Positions 29,618-42,255 of a stretch of DNA of 64,000 bases are shown piece by piece. Every line of letters begins with the position of its first letter. Position 1 is the first letter of the stretch. The translations under genes were made by a program, and so were the position numbers. The stretch is from Eonycteris spelaea (taxonomy: Eukaryota; Chordata; Mammalia; Chiroptera; Pteropodidae): NCBI GenBank assembly GCA_003508835.1, contig PUFA01000162.1, positions 2,480,001 through 2,544,000 of the forward strand, given 5' to 3'. The notes under the pieces are model-generated. The model was not told the origin of the DNA. It worked only from the letters and a program-made list of their open reading frames with translations, and searched no databases.

Positions 29618-29642
29618 TTTTTTTTTTTTTTTTTTTTTTTTT
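29618..29642. repeat. T25 homopolymer
   Basis: An uninterrupted run of 25 T. It could be the poly(A) tail of a minus-strand retroinsert, but the sequence to its right is not a recognisable element. Confidence 0.9.
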
Positions 29643-30591
29643 GCCTTTGAGTGATTGCCTGTGAACAGCCCTCTATGTTTTTGAGTAATCTCAAAACCAA
29701 AATATCTTTCTGGAGAAAAAGTGATCCATCTTATACTGTTTCAGCTTTTTTTTAGGACTAGCTAAGCTTTAAGTTTTCAAGTGAATGCTGATTAAGGAAC
29801 TGCTAAGTTTACTTAGAATGCTTGGACATCATCAACAATTTAAGCACATTGGCTGGAAACAATTTCATGCTTCTTTACCAAAAAGATTTCACTTTCTAAA
29901 TCCTTTAACTCAATTCACCAGTACTCATTATTTTGTCACTCTATAATTATTAAATTCTTTGACAAAGTGGTTATATTTCTGCAGAATATTGTTCTTCAAG
30001 GGGTAATCTGTCTTCAGATTCTTATTAATATTTAGGTCACCATAAGGCTTGTAACTCTTAACATTTGTTAAATAGCACGATTAGATCTTGAGGGGACATT
30101 AAAGAGCATTTGCTAGATGCAGGGAGTACATGCCTCAATAACTTGGTTTAATAGGTTGAAAAGGGAAAAGCAAAACATAAAGCTAAAAGTATGCAAACTT
30201 TACAAACACTGCCAAGCCAGTAACACTTGTTCAAATTATTTTTTAAAAGTCTTAGAATATTTGAAATTTGAACTAAAGCTTAAAAGTTCTAAACCCCTGT
30301 AACTGTAATTTTTTAAGTGAGAATACATTTTAAAATTATGAATTTTCATCTGATATCTTTCTGTTAGAGAAAATCATAATTTACCAGTAGATTTTAAGTG
30401 TGGGAGTTTTTTCCAGGGACAGAGGAATATTTTTATATTTTATATTTATTAATATAGAAACATCTTGAAATATAGATTTGTATTTTATAAGCATAAACCC
30501 CTGAGTCAAATAAACATTAACATATTAACAAAGTAGGACTTACTAGGAGTCATAGACATATGAAAAATGAATAGGGAGTTGTGGTGGTTGA

Positions 30592-30720
30592 GGTCAGTGT
30601 GTCTCCCGAAGACCCCTCACTCCTGATGTTCACCCCCTTGTATAACTTCCTCCCCTTGAGTATAGGCTGGACTTAATGACTTGCTTCAAGTGGATAGAAT
30701 ACAGAAAAAGTGAAGGGAGA
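30592..30720 (+). mobile_element. possible LTR (MaLR/ERV-type) fragment
   Basis: The stretch 'cccttgtataacttcctccc', 'gtataggctggacttaatga', 'cttgcttcaagtggatagaa' matches a phrase common in old mammalian LTRs (gtgacttgcttctaa.. aatagaatatgg). The family is not certain. Confidence 0.4.
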
Positions 30721-32264
30721 ACCAGACTTAACTGAAAATAGTTCATACAAATGTTAGGATAATCTTAAGGAGTTTATCTCACAAATAGGAAAAAGCTAAA
30801 CCAAAAACTACTTGGAAAATAGAGCTCATGACTTATTGTTATATAATTTCTGAGAGGATATCACTGCCAAATAAAAGCAGTGTAATTGGAAAGAAATTAG
30901 AAATCATGTTACGGCAGTTATCATGAATATCCTATAATAAAAAAGTATTTGAATTATTTTACTTATTTCCATTTCTAATATTGCAGACTGCAGAGAGAAA
31001 ATGAATCAGAAATAGCTGAACATCTCTTCCATGTTAATATAATTGTAAAAATTGACAAACATCTCTCCTTTTACTTCAACTACCATTTATTGAGCACTTG
31101 TGTTGTGAGATTAAAATAAAAACATTATAATCAATGAAGTCATTGGGAAAATTCTCACAAACTAATTTGAATCTTCTTGGACATGTATGATAAATACCAA
31201 TCAGCTCTAGTGACTTAATGACCTGCAATCTGCAGGCCCAGCCTAGCCTAATTGTATAAAATATTGACAGCTGTTGCTTGATTTTCTAAAAAATGATTCT
31301 TATAATGATGATCCTCCTTTAATATATGGTGGTTGAGCTTCGCATATAACATTTTAACATGACAGTTCTCTAGATGTATTTTGGTCATCTTCTTCTTATT
31401 ATTATTAGCATTCATTTTGTTTCATTATGAGTTTCAAGTATACAGTACATTGGTTAGACATTTATGTAGTTTATGAAATGACCTCCTGGTCATCGTATAT
31501 TTTTAAGTGGACTACCAGGTTTAATCTCTATTGTCCTTTAAGAGCTTTTAGGTATAAACTAAATCAATAGAAACAGTAGAAAGACATTTTAATAAAGTTC
31601 TTAGCATTGGAAGTGTGAAAAACTCATTACATTTCATGAATTACATTTTCTCTCTGAATATAATTGGAGTGGAAGTATTTTATTTGGTTGATGACAGCAC
31701 TGTAAGCCAGCTATTCAGTAGACTTTGACATCTTTTTTTTTTACTGCTAGATGCTGTTTGTGCAGCTTTCACTTAGAGTTGAAATATAATCATGTCTTGA
31801 TGTGTTTAGTGAGGATTTTAATCTTTGAATCTTCTATCCAATACTAACTGTGTGATTTGATGAAAGCTATGTGGCATTAAAAATTTAAACACATACACAA
31901 ATATCATCTTGATAAACTAGAGAATTAAAATGTTTGCCTGGGGCCCCCACACAAGGCTTTCTATAGCTTAGACCTCAACTGACTTCCTATGTTTACCTTT
32001 TCTCTAGTTATCCGAGTTTCAGGCTTCATTCTTTTTGTCAACCACTCATCCTCTTCAGGCTCTCTAATATGTCAGAAGTGGGAAGCAGTCTTTTTATTTC
32101 TATCCCTGACAGCAAGCATATGGGCTCTTTTTTTCTAGGGTGTTCCCACTAATCACAGAGGGGAAGTAGAATAAAAATAAATAACTCATTGCCAAGTTAT
32201 CGGGTATTAGAGCCATCATACCTGATACACAGTTCCCAACATTCACTGGAAAAAAAAATGGTTT

Positions 32265-32560
32265 TCTAATGCCTTCCTACCATGTGTCAGGCATTTTGCT
32301 AGGCACTGAGTACACAAAGATAAGAGACAACTAGCCTTCAAGGACCTCACCACAGAGTGTAAATAATGCAACAATTACAGCACAATGGGACAAAGGCACA
32401 ACAGAGAGAAAGAAATGCATGCTATCACAGAAACACAGAAGCGGGTATGGTGGCAATTAACCTGCAGGCAGAGGGGACAGGCATGCCAGGCAGAGAAATT
32501 AACAGGTGCAGAGACACACAGGCAAGAAAGAACAGGTGATTTTAGCACTATACCAGTTTT
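32265..32560 (+). mobile_element. L2 LINE fragment
   Basis: Sense L2 3' region: 'ccatgtgtcaggcattttgc', 'taggcactgagtacacaaag', 'cttcaaggacctcaccacag', 'caacaattacagcacaatgg'. The overlapping 77-codon frames on the two strands are shadows of this relic. Confidence 0.75.
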
Positions 32561-32620
32561 GGATTTGAAGGACAACATGTTGAGCAATGAGGCGCCAGGG
32601 GTAGGCATGAATTGCTAGAT

Positions 32621-32772
32621 CACTTGTTCTCAAAGTGTGTTTCCACAACTAGTAGCATTAACAGTACCCGGAAGTTTATCAGAAATGCAAATTCTCAGGC
32701 CTCACCCAGATCTACTGATTCAGAAACTAATTTAACTAGTCTTCCAGGTGCTTCTGATCACACTAAAGTTTT
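32621..32772 (+). mobile_element. MER5-group hAT-Charlie relic
   Basis: 'ttctcaaagtgtgtttccac', 'agaaatgcaaattctcaggc', 'tctactgattcagaaact' and 'ttccaggtgcttctgatca' match the same family as the copy at 19068. Its end runs into a T12 tract. Confidence 0.88.
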
Positions 32773-33669
32773 TTTTTTTTTTAAACACTGCTATTTTATG
32801 TTAGACTTATAGATTTCTTTTTCTCCTAACGTCAGTGGATTTTAAATAAGAAAATGACATTTGTTGAATATGATTCTAATCAAAAGAGCTGTCTGGAAAC
32901 ACTGTGGAAAATAAATTACTGCATGCATGATGATGGTTGGGGGAATGGGATAGAGGGAGGATAGGGAATAAAATTAGATGATACTTAATAGACTGTTGCA
33001 GTACTTCAGGTGAAAAGTAACAGGACATGATGAACTGAAGAGTTGTAATGAGTAAGGATTTGAAAAATATTCAATAGCGGCTTCCTCATTTTCATGATTA
33101 ACAGAAGTTCTAATGCCATTTATTATTGTTCAACTGAATATAGGCTCATAGATCAACACCACTCCTCTACTATTATTTGGCCCTACTTTTAGTGATGGCC
33201 ATAGGAAATTTTTCTTCTAAGAATAAAGCATAAGTATTCCTCCTGCACAAGTGGTCAGTTTGATTTCTGGACAAATTAAAAACAATTGGTTAGACTGCTG
33301 TGTCTGGTACCTGGGCAGGATTACATCAGAGTATTTCCTCTGGCTTTGAGCCAGAATTCCCATTATAGTCTGTGGCTCATTTGAACAAGCTTAAATTTAT
33401 AGCAAAGAAGATTGTCTTCACTGTGTAGACAATAACTTTAATATTTCTTTGATTCTGAAATTAAAATAAATAGAAATTATTTAGGATTTCTTACAGTGGT
33501 TCCACATTTGTGGTCCTCGTACAATAGATGTTTGATTTACTGCATTTACTAATATGTATTTAATATTTACTATAATGAAGTAACCTAAGTGAAATTTATC
33601 TGTTACATAGCTTAAATATTTGATACCAAATTAAGATGATGATGAAGAGAGGACTCAAGAATCACTCAA
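32773..33669. other. unassigned intronic sequence
   Basis: No named repeat or gene recognised. Confidence 0.5.
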
Positions 33670-33835
33670 TGCCCTAGTATTTATCGACATTCCTCTGTGG
33701 TAGGCACTATGTTCAGTACTTTTCATTATTATATAATCTTTATAGTGCCTGTATAAGATATTATAATTTTATGCTACTATATTTTTTATACCAATGAAGA
33801 ATTTAAAGACTAAAGAGACTAACTAGCCTGTCACT
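33670..33835 (-). mobile_element. MIR SINE relic (weak)
   Basis: 'tgtggtaggcactatgttca' and 'taatctttatagtgcctgta' suggest an antisense MIR. The core is much altered. Confidence 0.5.
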
Positions 33836-34214
33836 TCTAATGAGTAGATGAGACTATTCAAGTTTCAAAACAGTCTGAAAAGAAGTCAAGGAAAATACTA
33901 CCCATTTTTTACAGATCATCCTGAAAAACATAAAAGTTCTTGATCATAATTTACTGTTATATTTCTTAATATGTCTTCTGAAATGTCTTTTCTTTATCCT
34001 TTTCATCTGTCCACTATACCTTTAATTTGTAAGCTTATTACTTTTAGTGTATACTTGGACTTTATTTTCTTTGCTTAACTTTGTGAAAAATTCTCTCAGT
34101 TCCCACATCTTTGTTGGGATGAGAGGTAGAGGGCAGAGAGAACAGTGGAAACAACCTATTTGCCTGATTTTTCAGGGAAAACTGCCAACTTGAACTTTTA
34201 AAAACAATTATAAC

Positions 34215-34440
34215 AACAGCAATGACTTATAGTTACATAATGTTTTCTACGTTGCAGAATTTTCCATATATTTTATAAAACAAAATCACATAGATAAGCA
34301 TTATAATTACCTCTATTTTAATGATGAGAAAACTGAGGCACAGGGCTGTTAAGTAACTTGCCCAAGACTACACTCACTGTAAATGTTAGACTTCGGCTTT
34401 GACTGCAACTTTCATACCCTTGTCCTTTACAATGTACAAT
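34215..34440 (-). mobile_element. MIR SINE relic
   Basis: Well-preserved antisense core: 'atgagaaaactgaggcacag', 'gttaagtaacttgcccaaga', then 'cttcggctttgactgcaact'. Confidence 0.9.
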
Positions 34441-34884
34441 CTTTCAACTAGTCAGCTGTGAAGGGAGATATTAAACTGACCCTCAGAAAACATAGCATGG
34501 TGTTATGGCATCATGGGAATACTTCTAAATGATTTCAAAGATGAGGATATGTGAAGGGGTCATGAAGTCAAAGGTTAAGTCAGATGAATCCCTTTGAATC
34601 ATCACTTTTAGTTGATGATTTGAGCTGAGGTTGTTTTTAATATTACACATAAATATTGTATCAATAGAATATAAAAGAATTTTAAAATAAAGTCATGGAC
34701 TTTAAAAAAACTTTTGAGATATGCTTTCAGACCACCCAGGGGTAGATTTCCCTCTCCTCTTTCATTAGATACTTCAGTGGGAAAGTTTGAGAAGTATGGA
34801 TCTGAATGAATGAATGATTGCAAAACTATAACATTTCCCAGGATTAAAAACTAAAGTTATAAAAATGAAGTTTAAGGAAGCCAC

Positions 34885-34975
34885 AAAGGTCATTAAACCC
34901 ATTTTACAGATGAAGTAACTGAGAGCAAGAGAAAGTCAATGACTTATTTAAGACTTTTTAAATGGTTATAAGTAT
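34885..34975 (-). mobile_element. MIR SINE core fragment
   Basis: 'cccattttacagatgaagta' and 'actgagagcaagagaaagtc' are the antisense MIR core. Both flanks are lost. Confidence 0.75.
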
Positions 34976-36469
34976 GACTATGACTACTTGGATCTTTCAT
35001 ATCTTAGTACTTTTCCAGATGTCTCTAAGTTATTGAAAAAGAGGTAGTATACTTGATACTATGAAATGTCATTTTTTAAATAAATAGCAATGTTTTTAAT
35101 GTCTGTGAATGAGCAGATAATTCAGCTAGGATTAGGTAAAAAAATAAGTAGAGTAACTGTAAATTTGAAAGCATTTCCAAATCACATAGCTGTAAAATCA
35201 CTTAGAATAGACCATAGGTAAATGTTTTGTTGCTATTAGATTTTTAACCTGGTCTTTATATAGACTGACTCTTAAAAAATCATCAAGATTTGTTTCATTT
35301 TTCTGATAAACACCTACTCCTTCCTCATAAACATTGAGTGAAAGCAATGGTTTTCTGGGGGAAAGAACCACTGTTTTATGATTCTGGATGCAGTACAAGC
35401 CCTAGCTCTGACAGTTTTAATTTGACAAATATTGATGCCATTTTCTGTTCTAAGTCAGGTCAATTTATCTCTTGGCCTCATTTTACTCAACTACAATGTG
35501 TCTGTGCTTAAAAAGTGAAGCAAGGAAATTATTCATTTGACTATTTTTATCTCCATGAATGCTAGTTCTAAGAAGTCTCTTTATGTTTGGAGAGGTAGGT
35601 GCTAACTCTTAGAATTTCATTATTAGAGTTTTATTTTTTCTTTCTTATTTCTTAGAAGAAATACTGATCCAATTAATACAACCAAATAATCCACTTTTGA
35701 AAAACCAGCGTGAGGTTTTATTTTAACACATGACCAAATGATAATTTACAATCGATCTAGAAAATCATCACTGAAAAATCAGATGACCGAAAGTCCAAGA
35801 AAATGAGCTGATCTAACATTCTAAGCTAATCAAGTAAATCATAAGGAGATCATTTAAAAATTTTCCTTTGTGTTGTATAAATACAGACTATGTAAATACA
35901 AATGGCAATATCTTTCCATACTTGTATATTTTCCATTTGGTTTTGATTGGCTAACAGAAAAATGTGCAGACAGCAAAGGAAATCAGAATGAATAGGTTAA
36001 AGAGCCCTAAAACTAAATATACTTAGGCACTGTTAATAGAATCAAATGTTTTCCTCAAGAGGTGCTTGAACTTACAATTAACTAGGAGGATATGATCAGA
36101 TTTATGTTTTAGAGTAATTTTAGAGTGGCATAAACTTTGAAGTTAAATGAAAATTTCAGTGAATACGCTATGATTATTGTAGGTGACAAGAGTTAGACCG
36201 CACGCCAAGCACATAAAAGGTTTTTAGAGCTTTTAATTACCTTGGAATATAAGGGATACATTAAAATTGGTTGTTACATAAATTTCTTTGAATCAGTAAT
36301 TTAAAAAGAATCTGTTTCTTTTAGTTCACCTATTATCTCTTCATTTTCTTCCTAAAAAAATAGTGTGTACACTCCATCTGTTTGATTTTCTGGCTGTAGC
36401 CACTTAGGGATCATGTCCTCTGTGAACACTCTGCATTCCGGCTTTTTATCTTAAAGCTGCTCCTTCTAA
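34976..36469. other. unassigned intronic sequence
   Basis: Complex AT-rich intron without named repeats or genes. Confidence 0.45.
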
Positions 36470-36720
36470 TTCTGATACATGATACAACATGGGTGAATCT
36501 TAAAAACATTCAACATTATATGAAGTACCTAAAACAGGCAAAATCATAGACAGTAGAAAAGTAGTTAGTAGGGCATTAGGGAGGGGGAGTAATAGTTTAA
36601 TTGTTTAATGGATGCAAAATTTCTATTTGAGATAATGAAAAAGTTCTGGAAATAGATTGCAAAATCTTATGAATGTGCTTAATGCCATTGAATTGTATAT
36701 TTAAAAATAATTTAATAGAT
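36470..36720 (+). mobile_element. L1 3'-end fragment (old L1M type)
   Basis: Sense order of an L1 end: 'acaacatgggtgaatcttaa', 'gtttaatggatgcaaaattt', 'gaaaaagttctggaaataga', 'gaatgtgcttaatgccattg', 'aattgtatatttaaaaa'. Confidence 0.88.
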
Positions 36721-38374
36721 TAGAAAAGAATCTATTTCTTTTAGATCACCTATTATCTCTTCATTTTCTATCTTAAACATTACCCAATTCCATTTACCTA
36801 GGTGTAGAAGACTCTAAACAGACAGCTGTTTTAAAATTTTATTATAAAATAAGTACTTTTTTCTATTATCTCATTTCTCAGATACAAAAAACAAAAGATT
36901 TGCTTTATCAAACATATATTTTGACCAATTTAGAATTTAAAGTATTTAAGGTGATGACCTTTAGCTAGATGTAACTAGTGGGTTATTCATTTGTAATTGC
37001 ATTTTAGGGCTTCCAAAAATGTTATCACCATTACTGTAATAATGTATAACAAATCAACTATACTGCATGAAATGACATTTTCCCCATTTATATCACCATA
37101 CAATAATTTTTAGGTATTGGCTGAATATTTTTAGCTCTTCAGTGAATAGACACAAACATACTATTTCTAAGTCTGTTCTGTGTTGAGATAATAAATGAGT
37201 TGGGATTTTTTGTTTGGAATGAGGGTGGTACCACTGAAAATCTAAGGAAATTCAGTGAAATTTAGTAAAACAGTTTGGTTCTCAGTATGTCAAGTTAACT
37301 GTTCCAGGATTTTATTGGTGGTCACCATTAGTTCAGAACTGTTGTATAGCCTTTGCTACAAATTTTTGGTCTATTTTCTGTTTTGGTACTTTAATATTAA
37401 CTGAGTGGTAGATTTTATGGTGTATTTGCTCTTGAACAGTGTTATTTAATTGAATTATATTTTAAATTAACTTTAAGGGAGTACATACGTGAAAAGAAAG
37501 CAATAAGAGGTGGTGAGACAAAATACTTGAATGTGATAAATATACTTACCAAATAATTTCTTCTTTGCCTGCAAAGCCTCTAGTCACAACCCTGTTGATT
37601 TAATTATGTGAATCCCCATAAACCAAACTTTGCCTTCTTGTAGTTTGTATTATAATAACAATATTTCCCAGTTCTAAGTATAAAAATATCTTGTAACATT
37701 GTCTGACAAATATCCTGGCTTTGAAATGGCCCTTTCACTCACTCTCTGTTCTTACAGTTTTAATCATTCTTAACTACTCCCAATCGGTCACTATAAAACT
37801 TTGTCCTCTAATATCTGCCTTTATCCCTAGGCTCATTTTTCTGAATCTAGAGCTGCTCTTAAAGCATAGGATTTTTACTTTTACAAAGGAACTTAGTTAA
37901 TGTGTTGTCAAAATAACCCTAGGGAATTCAAAAGGACTAAAAGTGTTAAAATTCATTTTTTGTTGTTGTTGCTACTTTATTCTGTAAAGGTGAAATAATG
38001 GTAACAAGGCAGGCAGAACAACTTTGATCAGGCAACAAATCATGTTTCAAGGATAAGAAATAAAGTTACTGTTTTTGATCGCCATAGGCAATAGCAGTGA
38101 GAGTAAAGAAATTTCCTAGGTATTAAAATAAATACCCCGCCCCCAGTGATTCCCAATTTTCATATATATCATATATAATTTATTGATTCTGAGGAAAAAT
38201 TAAAGTTGAAGATAAAAAAAGAATATTCTCCTTATTTTCTTCCTCTTGGATCTGGTATGTTTCTCTATTATAAGCCAAGTTGCCAGGGCAGATTTAAGAG
38301 GTACCTCTCAAAGCCACAAAATTCAAAATTGGAGGCTTGACTCTGTCTAACTAAGACTGTTTGTTGTAGGCAGT
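36721..38374. other. unassigned intronic sequence
   Basis: No gene or confident repeat. 36721-36780 repeats a phrase found at 36305-36345 ('atctatttcttttagatcac' versus 'atctgtttcttttagttcac'), noted as a finding. Confidence 0.5.
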
Positions 38375-38472
38375 CGTTACAAATGTACCCTATATGTCTT
38401 ACCCACTAAACTTTAAATTCTATTTAGAAAACATGTCATCATTTGCTCAATAAATAGTTAAATGAATGGCCC
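38375..38472 (+). mobile_element. L2 LINE 3'-terminal fragment
   Basis: Ends with the L2/MIR-like terminus 'ctcaataaatagttaaatga' preceded by 'actttaaattctatttagaa'. Short and decayed. Confidence 0.5.
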
Positions 38473-39589
38473 ATTGTTAAAAGACAATGGATTCTTTTCA
38501 GGTATTTTGAAATGAACCTCTAGAGTACTCGCACAGCTTTATAAGGCCTCTAGATTTCTGGTTCTTAGTCATGTGCAACCAACTTCGAAGCAGCCTTGTT
38601 AGAATGGACACAAATTCATATTGTAGAGTTTTTCAGGGTTTAAAAGTGTCTTGCTTTTGCTATTACTTTTATTTTGTCTTAGAACAATGCAGAAAAAGTA
38701 CAATTTTTAATCTATTGCTCTATTTCCTCGACAAAATACAGTTTTTTGAACAGTATAGTTGGCGATACAAAAGAAAAATAAATAAATAAAAAGGTACTCT
38801 TTTTGTTTAAAAAAAAATGGGTAAATATTGTCACAATCTGTTAACTATTGGTAAAAGTACTTTCAGCAGAGAATCCTAAAAGTGGTATCAATGATATCAG
38901 GGGAGTTTTTAGAAAATTTAATATAATTGTGACATAAAACTGTTTGCCTCGCATTGTGCTGATGAGAAAGGAGATGCAGGGAACCATAATTTATAGTCCA
39001 GAAAAAATGGAGATGGTAAATATTGCCAGGCAGGCAAAAATGATAATTACAAACTATAGCTTACTAGTTAACTGGACCAAGAACCTACGTTTGAATCATG
39101 TTTCGTGATTCAGTTCTTATCTGTTTGATTTTTAAAGTCTAAAACCAGGAAATTTTCAGCAGATTTCAAAACAATATCTAAAACAATGTTTGCTTTCAAT
39201 ATTTTTCTCTTAATGATGTTTATGTCTTAGAAAAATTAGAGGTTTCAGTTTTATAGTTTTACTTCTGTTGTGCTATGTGTAATTAGCCATTTCTGTAGAA
39301 GAATAAGCAGATGATGGCTTGTCGTTTCTCTTGAAACATCAGGCAATATGATGCATTTGCTAACACTAGATCACTTGGTAAAATGGATTGCTCATTTTTG
39401 TTCAAAGGCTATTTTTTTGTGAGTGTAGGTGAAAAAAAATTTTTTCAGTTGGATCACTGGGTTTTATTTTCCTGAAAGCAAATGCAAAATATGGATGTAG
39501 TCAATTGAAAAAAGAAGTCATACATTCTTTTCCTTCCTGAACCCACCCAATTATAATCCTCTCATCAAGAGATGAAATTCTACTTCTTT

Positions 39590-39725
39590 TTAAAAATTTT
39601 AAGTATAGTTGGTATATAATATTACATTAGGTTCGGGTGTACAATATGATCACTGCACTAAGTCTAGTAATCATTTGTCACTGTGTCATCTTATTACAGT
39701 ATTATTGATTATATTTCCCTCTGTA
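39590..39725 (-). mobile_element. L1 3'-UTR fragment
   Basis: Antisense L1 3' UTR: 'tatagttggtatataatatt', 'cactaagtctagtaatcatt', 'attacagtattattgattat'. It has the same subtype as 20637-20915. Confidence 0.8.
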
Positions 39726-41054
39726 GGTGAAGATTTTGATGGAACAGATTGTTTTTAATATGTTCTACCAAATTAAAATCAAGTATTCATGACCATTGGA
39801 TGTACAAAGTGGTATTTGAATATTTATAGTGTCTTTGAACTTGAACACTACTTGTAAAATATTTCTTTTGGCCTCATTTCATATTTGTATTAATTCATGA
39901 AGAAAGATATCTTTCCATATAGGGAAATAACTTCAAGGAAAAGTGCTATTCCAGGTTTATAAAAGTAATGAGAAAATGGGATCCAAATAATATTTCAAAA
40001 GTGAAAGAAAGACTATGTGTTATTATTATCTCAGTTCCCAGCAGGATTATCACATGGACAGAGTTATAAAATATTAAGTGATTCTTTAAAAAAAGCATTG
40101 ATTTACTCTTATACTAAAAATAAACTTAAAACATTAATGCAGTGCTTTGACAATGGCCTAAAATTGTCCTCAATGAGACAGTAAATATATATTTATCTGG
40201 CTTAAGATATTATACTTCATAGAAGTATAATAGTATACAAGGAAAGTAATACCTTTGTCTTAAAAGTGACATAGATATTACTCAAGATAGTTATTTTGTC
40301 CACCCAATTCAGATTCATATGGCCAGCTTGATGAATATTGAAAAAATAATAGAGCACACAAATTTTAAGCTATTTTGAATAAATTAAGGTAGCTTAAAAT
40401 GTTTTCAAGTTAGATATGAAGTACTTTAGATTTACTACTTTCACCAACATATTTAAGTGTCTACTATGAGAGATGAGAGTATCCAGTAAGTTCTGCTACA
40501 TTGCTTTCTGTTTGTGTGGTACATGAGGTGTACCAGCCAGCACTCTCTCCCTCTAAGCTCTGACTTTAACGTAACAAACAAGTTAACATAACGTTGAAAC
40601 AACAGTTTTGTATGCTTTTTCAGATCAGGCATGTGTTTCATATAAGACAAACCAAAGAAACATAAGCTAAGGACCCTTTGCAGTTTTCCTTTGGGAGTTG
40701 TGGCAAAAGCTCTGAGAAGGGAAGGGGCCAGTGTAGTGGTCAGAGACACTTAGCCGCTGTTCAAGTAGAAGCATCCAGGCCACATGGAGCCATCTCAAGG
40801 TGGATGACATAAAAGAAGCTATCTTTCTGGGAATATCAGCCATGAACAGTTGTCTACAGAAAAAGCAACACTTCTTCTAGGCTGATGCAGCCTTGCTTCA
40901 GGGTGCCTAGTTTGGAGAGCAGTGGGTTTCAGCCTCTTCATGCTCCTTTGGTCAGGCATTTGTGCAGTACTCAGACTACAGACTACACCTCCATTTGCTA
41001 TTACTCTGAAGGTGACAGAGCCAATCTCTGAAATATAGTCTTGACTTGGGAGTA
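39726..41054. other. unassigned intronic sequence
   Basis: Two minus-strand frames (40453-40749 and 40819-41085) are among the longer ones here. They have no recognisable domain and no splice or initiation context. Confidence 0.5.
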
Positions 41055-41245
41055 AGATACCTGGATTTGAATTCTGGTTGTACAACTAGCTATGAGACCC
41101 CGGACAAGTTTCTTGAGTTCTCTGGTTCTCAGTTTCCTCATCTATAATACTGAAGCATATTACGCTATAAGTATTAAACACAATGGCAAATATCAAGTCC
41201 TTAGAGCAGTGCCTGGCCCCAAATAAATACTCATTAAACTTTAAC
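41055..41245 (+). mobile_element. MIR SINE relic
   Basis: Sense MIR: 'ggatttgaattctggttgta', 'ttctcagtttcctcatctat', 'ccttagagcagtgcctggcc', 'aaataaatactcattaa'. Nearly full length. Confidence 0.92.
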
Positions 41246-41400
41246 TTTTAACATAAGATAAAGTCTTTGTCGGTGAGACTTTATCATTTTAGGATTGGCA
41301 GCATTTAAAAAGATACTTTATTTTCAAATGGTAGAAAATGGAGAAATAAAAACTTGAATATATAGCTATGTGTAGTGGAGACAGATTCTCAATGTTTTGT

Positions 41401-41430
41401 TACTATAATACTTCCTACTATAATACTTCC
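41401..41430. repeat. 15-bp perfect tandem duplication
   Basis: TACTATAATACTTCC occurs twice head to tail (41401-41415 and 41416-41430). Confidence 0.95.
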
Positions 41431-42049
41431 TGACATCTTTTGTTTCTTGTATTAAACAGTTCATCATTAAATGTACACTATGGAAATTGTTTACTTCATT
41501 CAATATGTCCTAGAGCCTAAACTTACTTTTTTCTCCCCAAGAACAGTAGATTTCCCTACTAATTCTCCTTTGGATAGAGTATGGACTTCACTGTCTGTCA
41601 AAATTCTGGGAAAGATCTGTCTTACATATTAAGTAAAATCAGCGTCTTTCCTTCTTCATTTTGCCTTGAGTTATTAAAAACATGGATCAGTAAAACTCTT
41701 CTATCTTATACTTTTACACTTTAAATAGTTAAATCCACAGAAATGCACAATCTTTTTGATGATTCGTATTTATTATTCCTGCTTCTATACATTTGCCTTA
41801 TTAGTGTCACTAGTTTACCTCTTCTCAAACATGTCCCATGTACTATTTGCAGATATTTATTTGCATTATAATATCTTTAATCATTACAAAAGAACTTCAG
41901 AAAGGATATTACATGGGAAAGTGAATAAAGCAGAAAATGGTGCTGAATTCCACTTAACTTGGTCTCCTGGAGATTAGAATATTATTTAGACTTGTAGCCA
42001 AAGCCACTCAATCTAAAGGTTTCTGGAAAACTGGAATGCCTTAAGCTGA

Positions 42050-42255
42050 GGTCCTCTACACCCGGGCCTCCATGACCTTTTAAGAACTGGGCCACACAGC
42101 AGGAGGTGAGCAGCAGGTGAGCCAGCAAAGCTTCATCTATATTTGTAGCCACTCCCCAGTGCTAGCATCACTGCCTCAGCTCTACCTCAGTTCATCAGGC
42201 ATTAGATTCTCATAAGAGCACCAGTCCCTGGTGCCAAAACGTTTGGAGACTGCTG
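42050..42255 (+). mobile_element. MER1-type hAT-Charlie relic
   Basis: Diagnostic phrases in order: 'aagaactgggccacacagca', 'ggaggtgagcagcaggtgag', 'aaagcttcatctatatttgt', 'ggcattagattctcataaga', and an end near 'tttggagactgctgc' corresponding to the terminal inverted repeat. Confidence 0.88.

Larger units (their letters stand above)
26936..32264. other. unassigned intronic sequence
   Basis: More than 5 kb with few datable repeats. Exceptions are a possible LTR scrap at 30592-30720, a T25 tract at 29618-29642 and an L2/MIR-like scrap 'attgagcacctac' near 28080. The 115-codon + frame at 27779-28126 is hydrophobic because the DNA is AT-rich, and resembles nothing I know. Confidence 0.5.
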
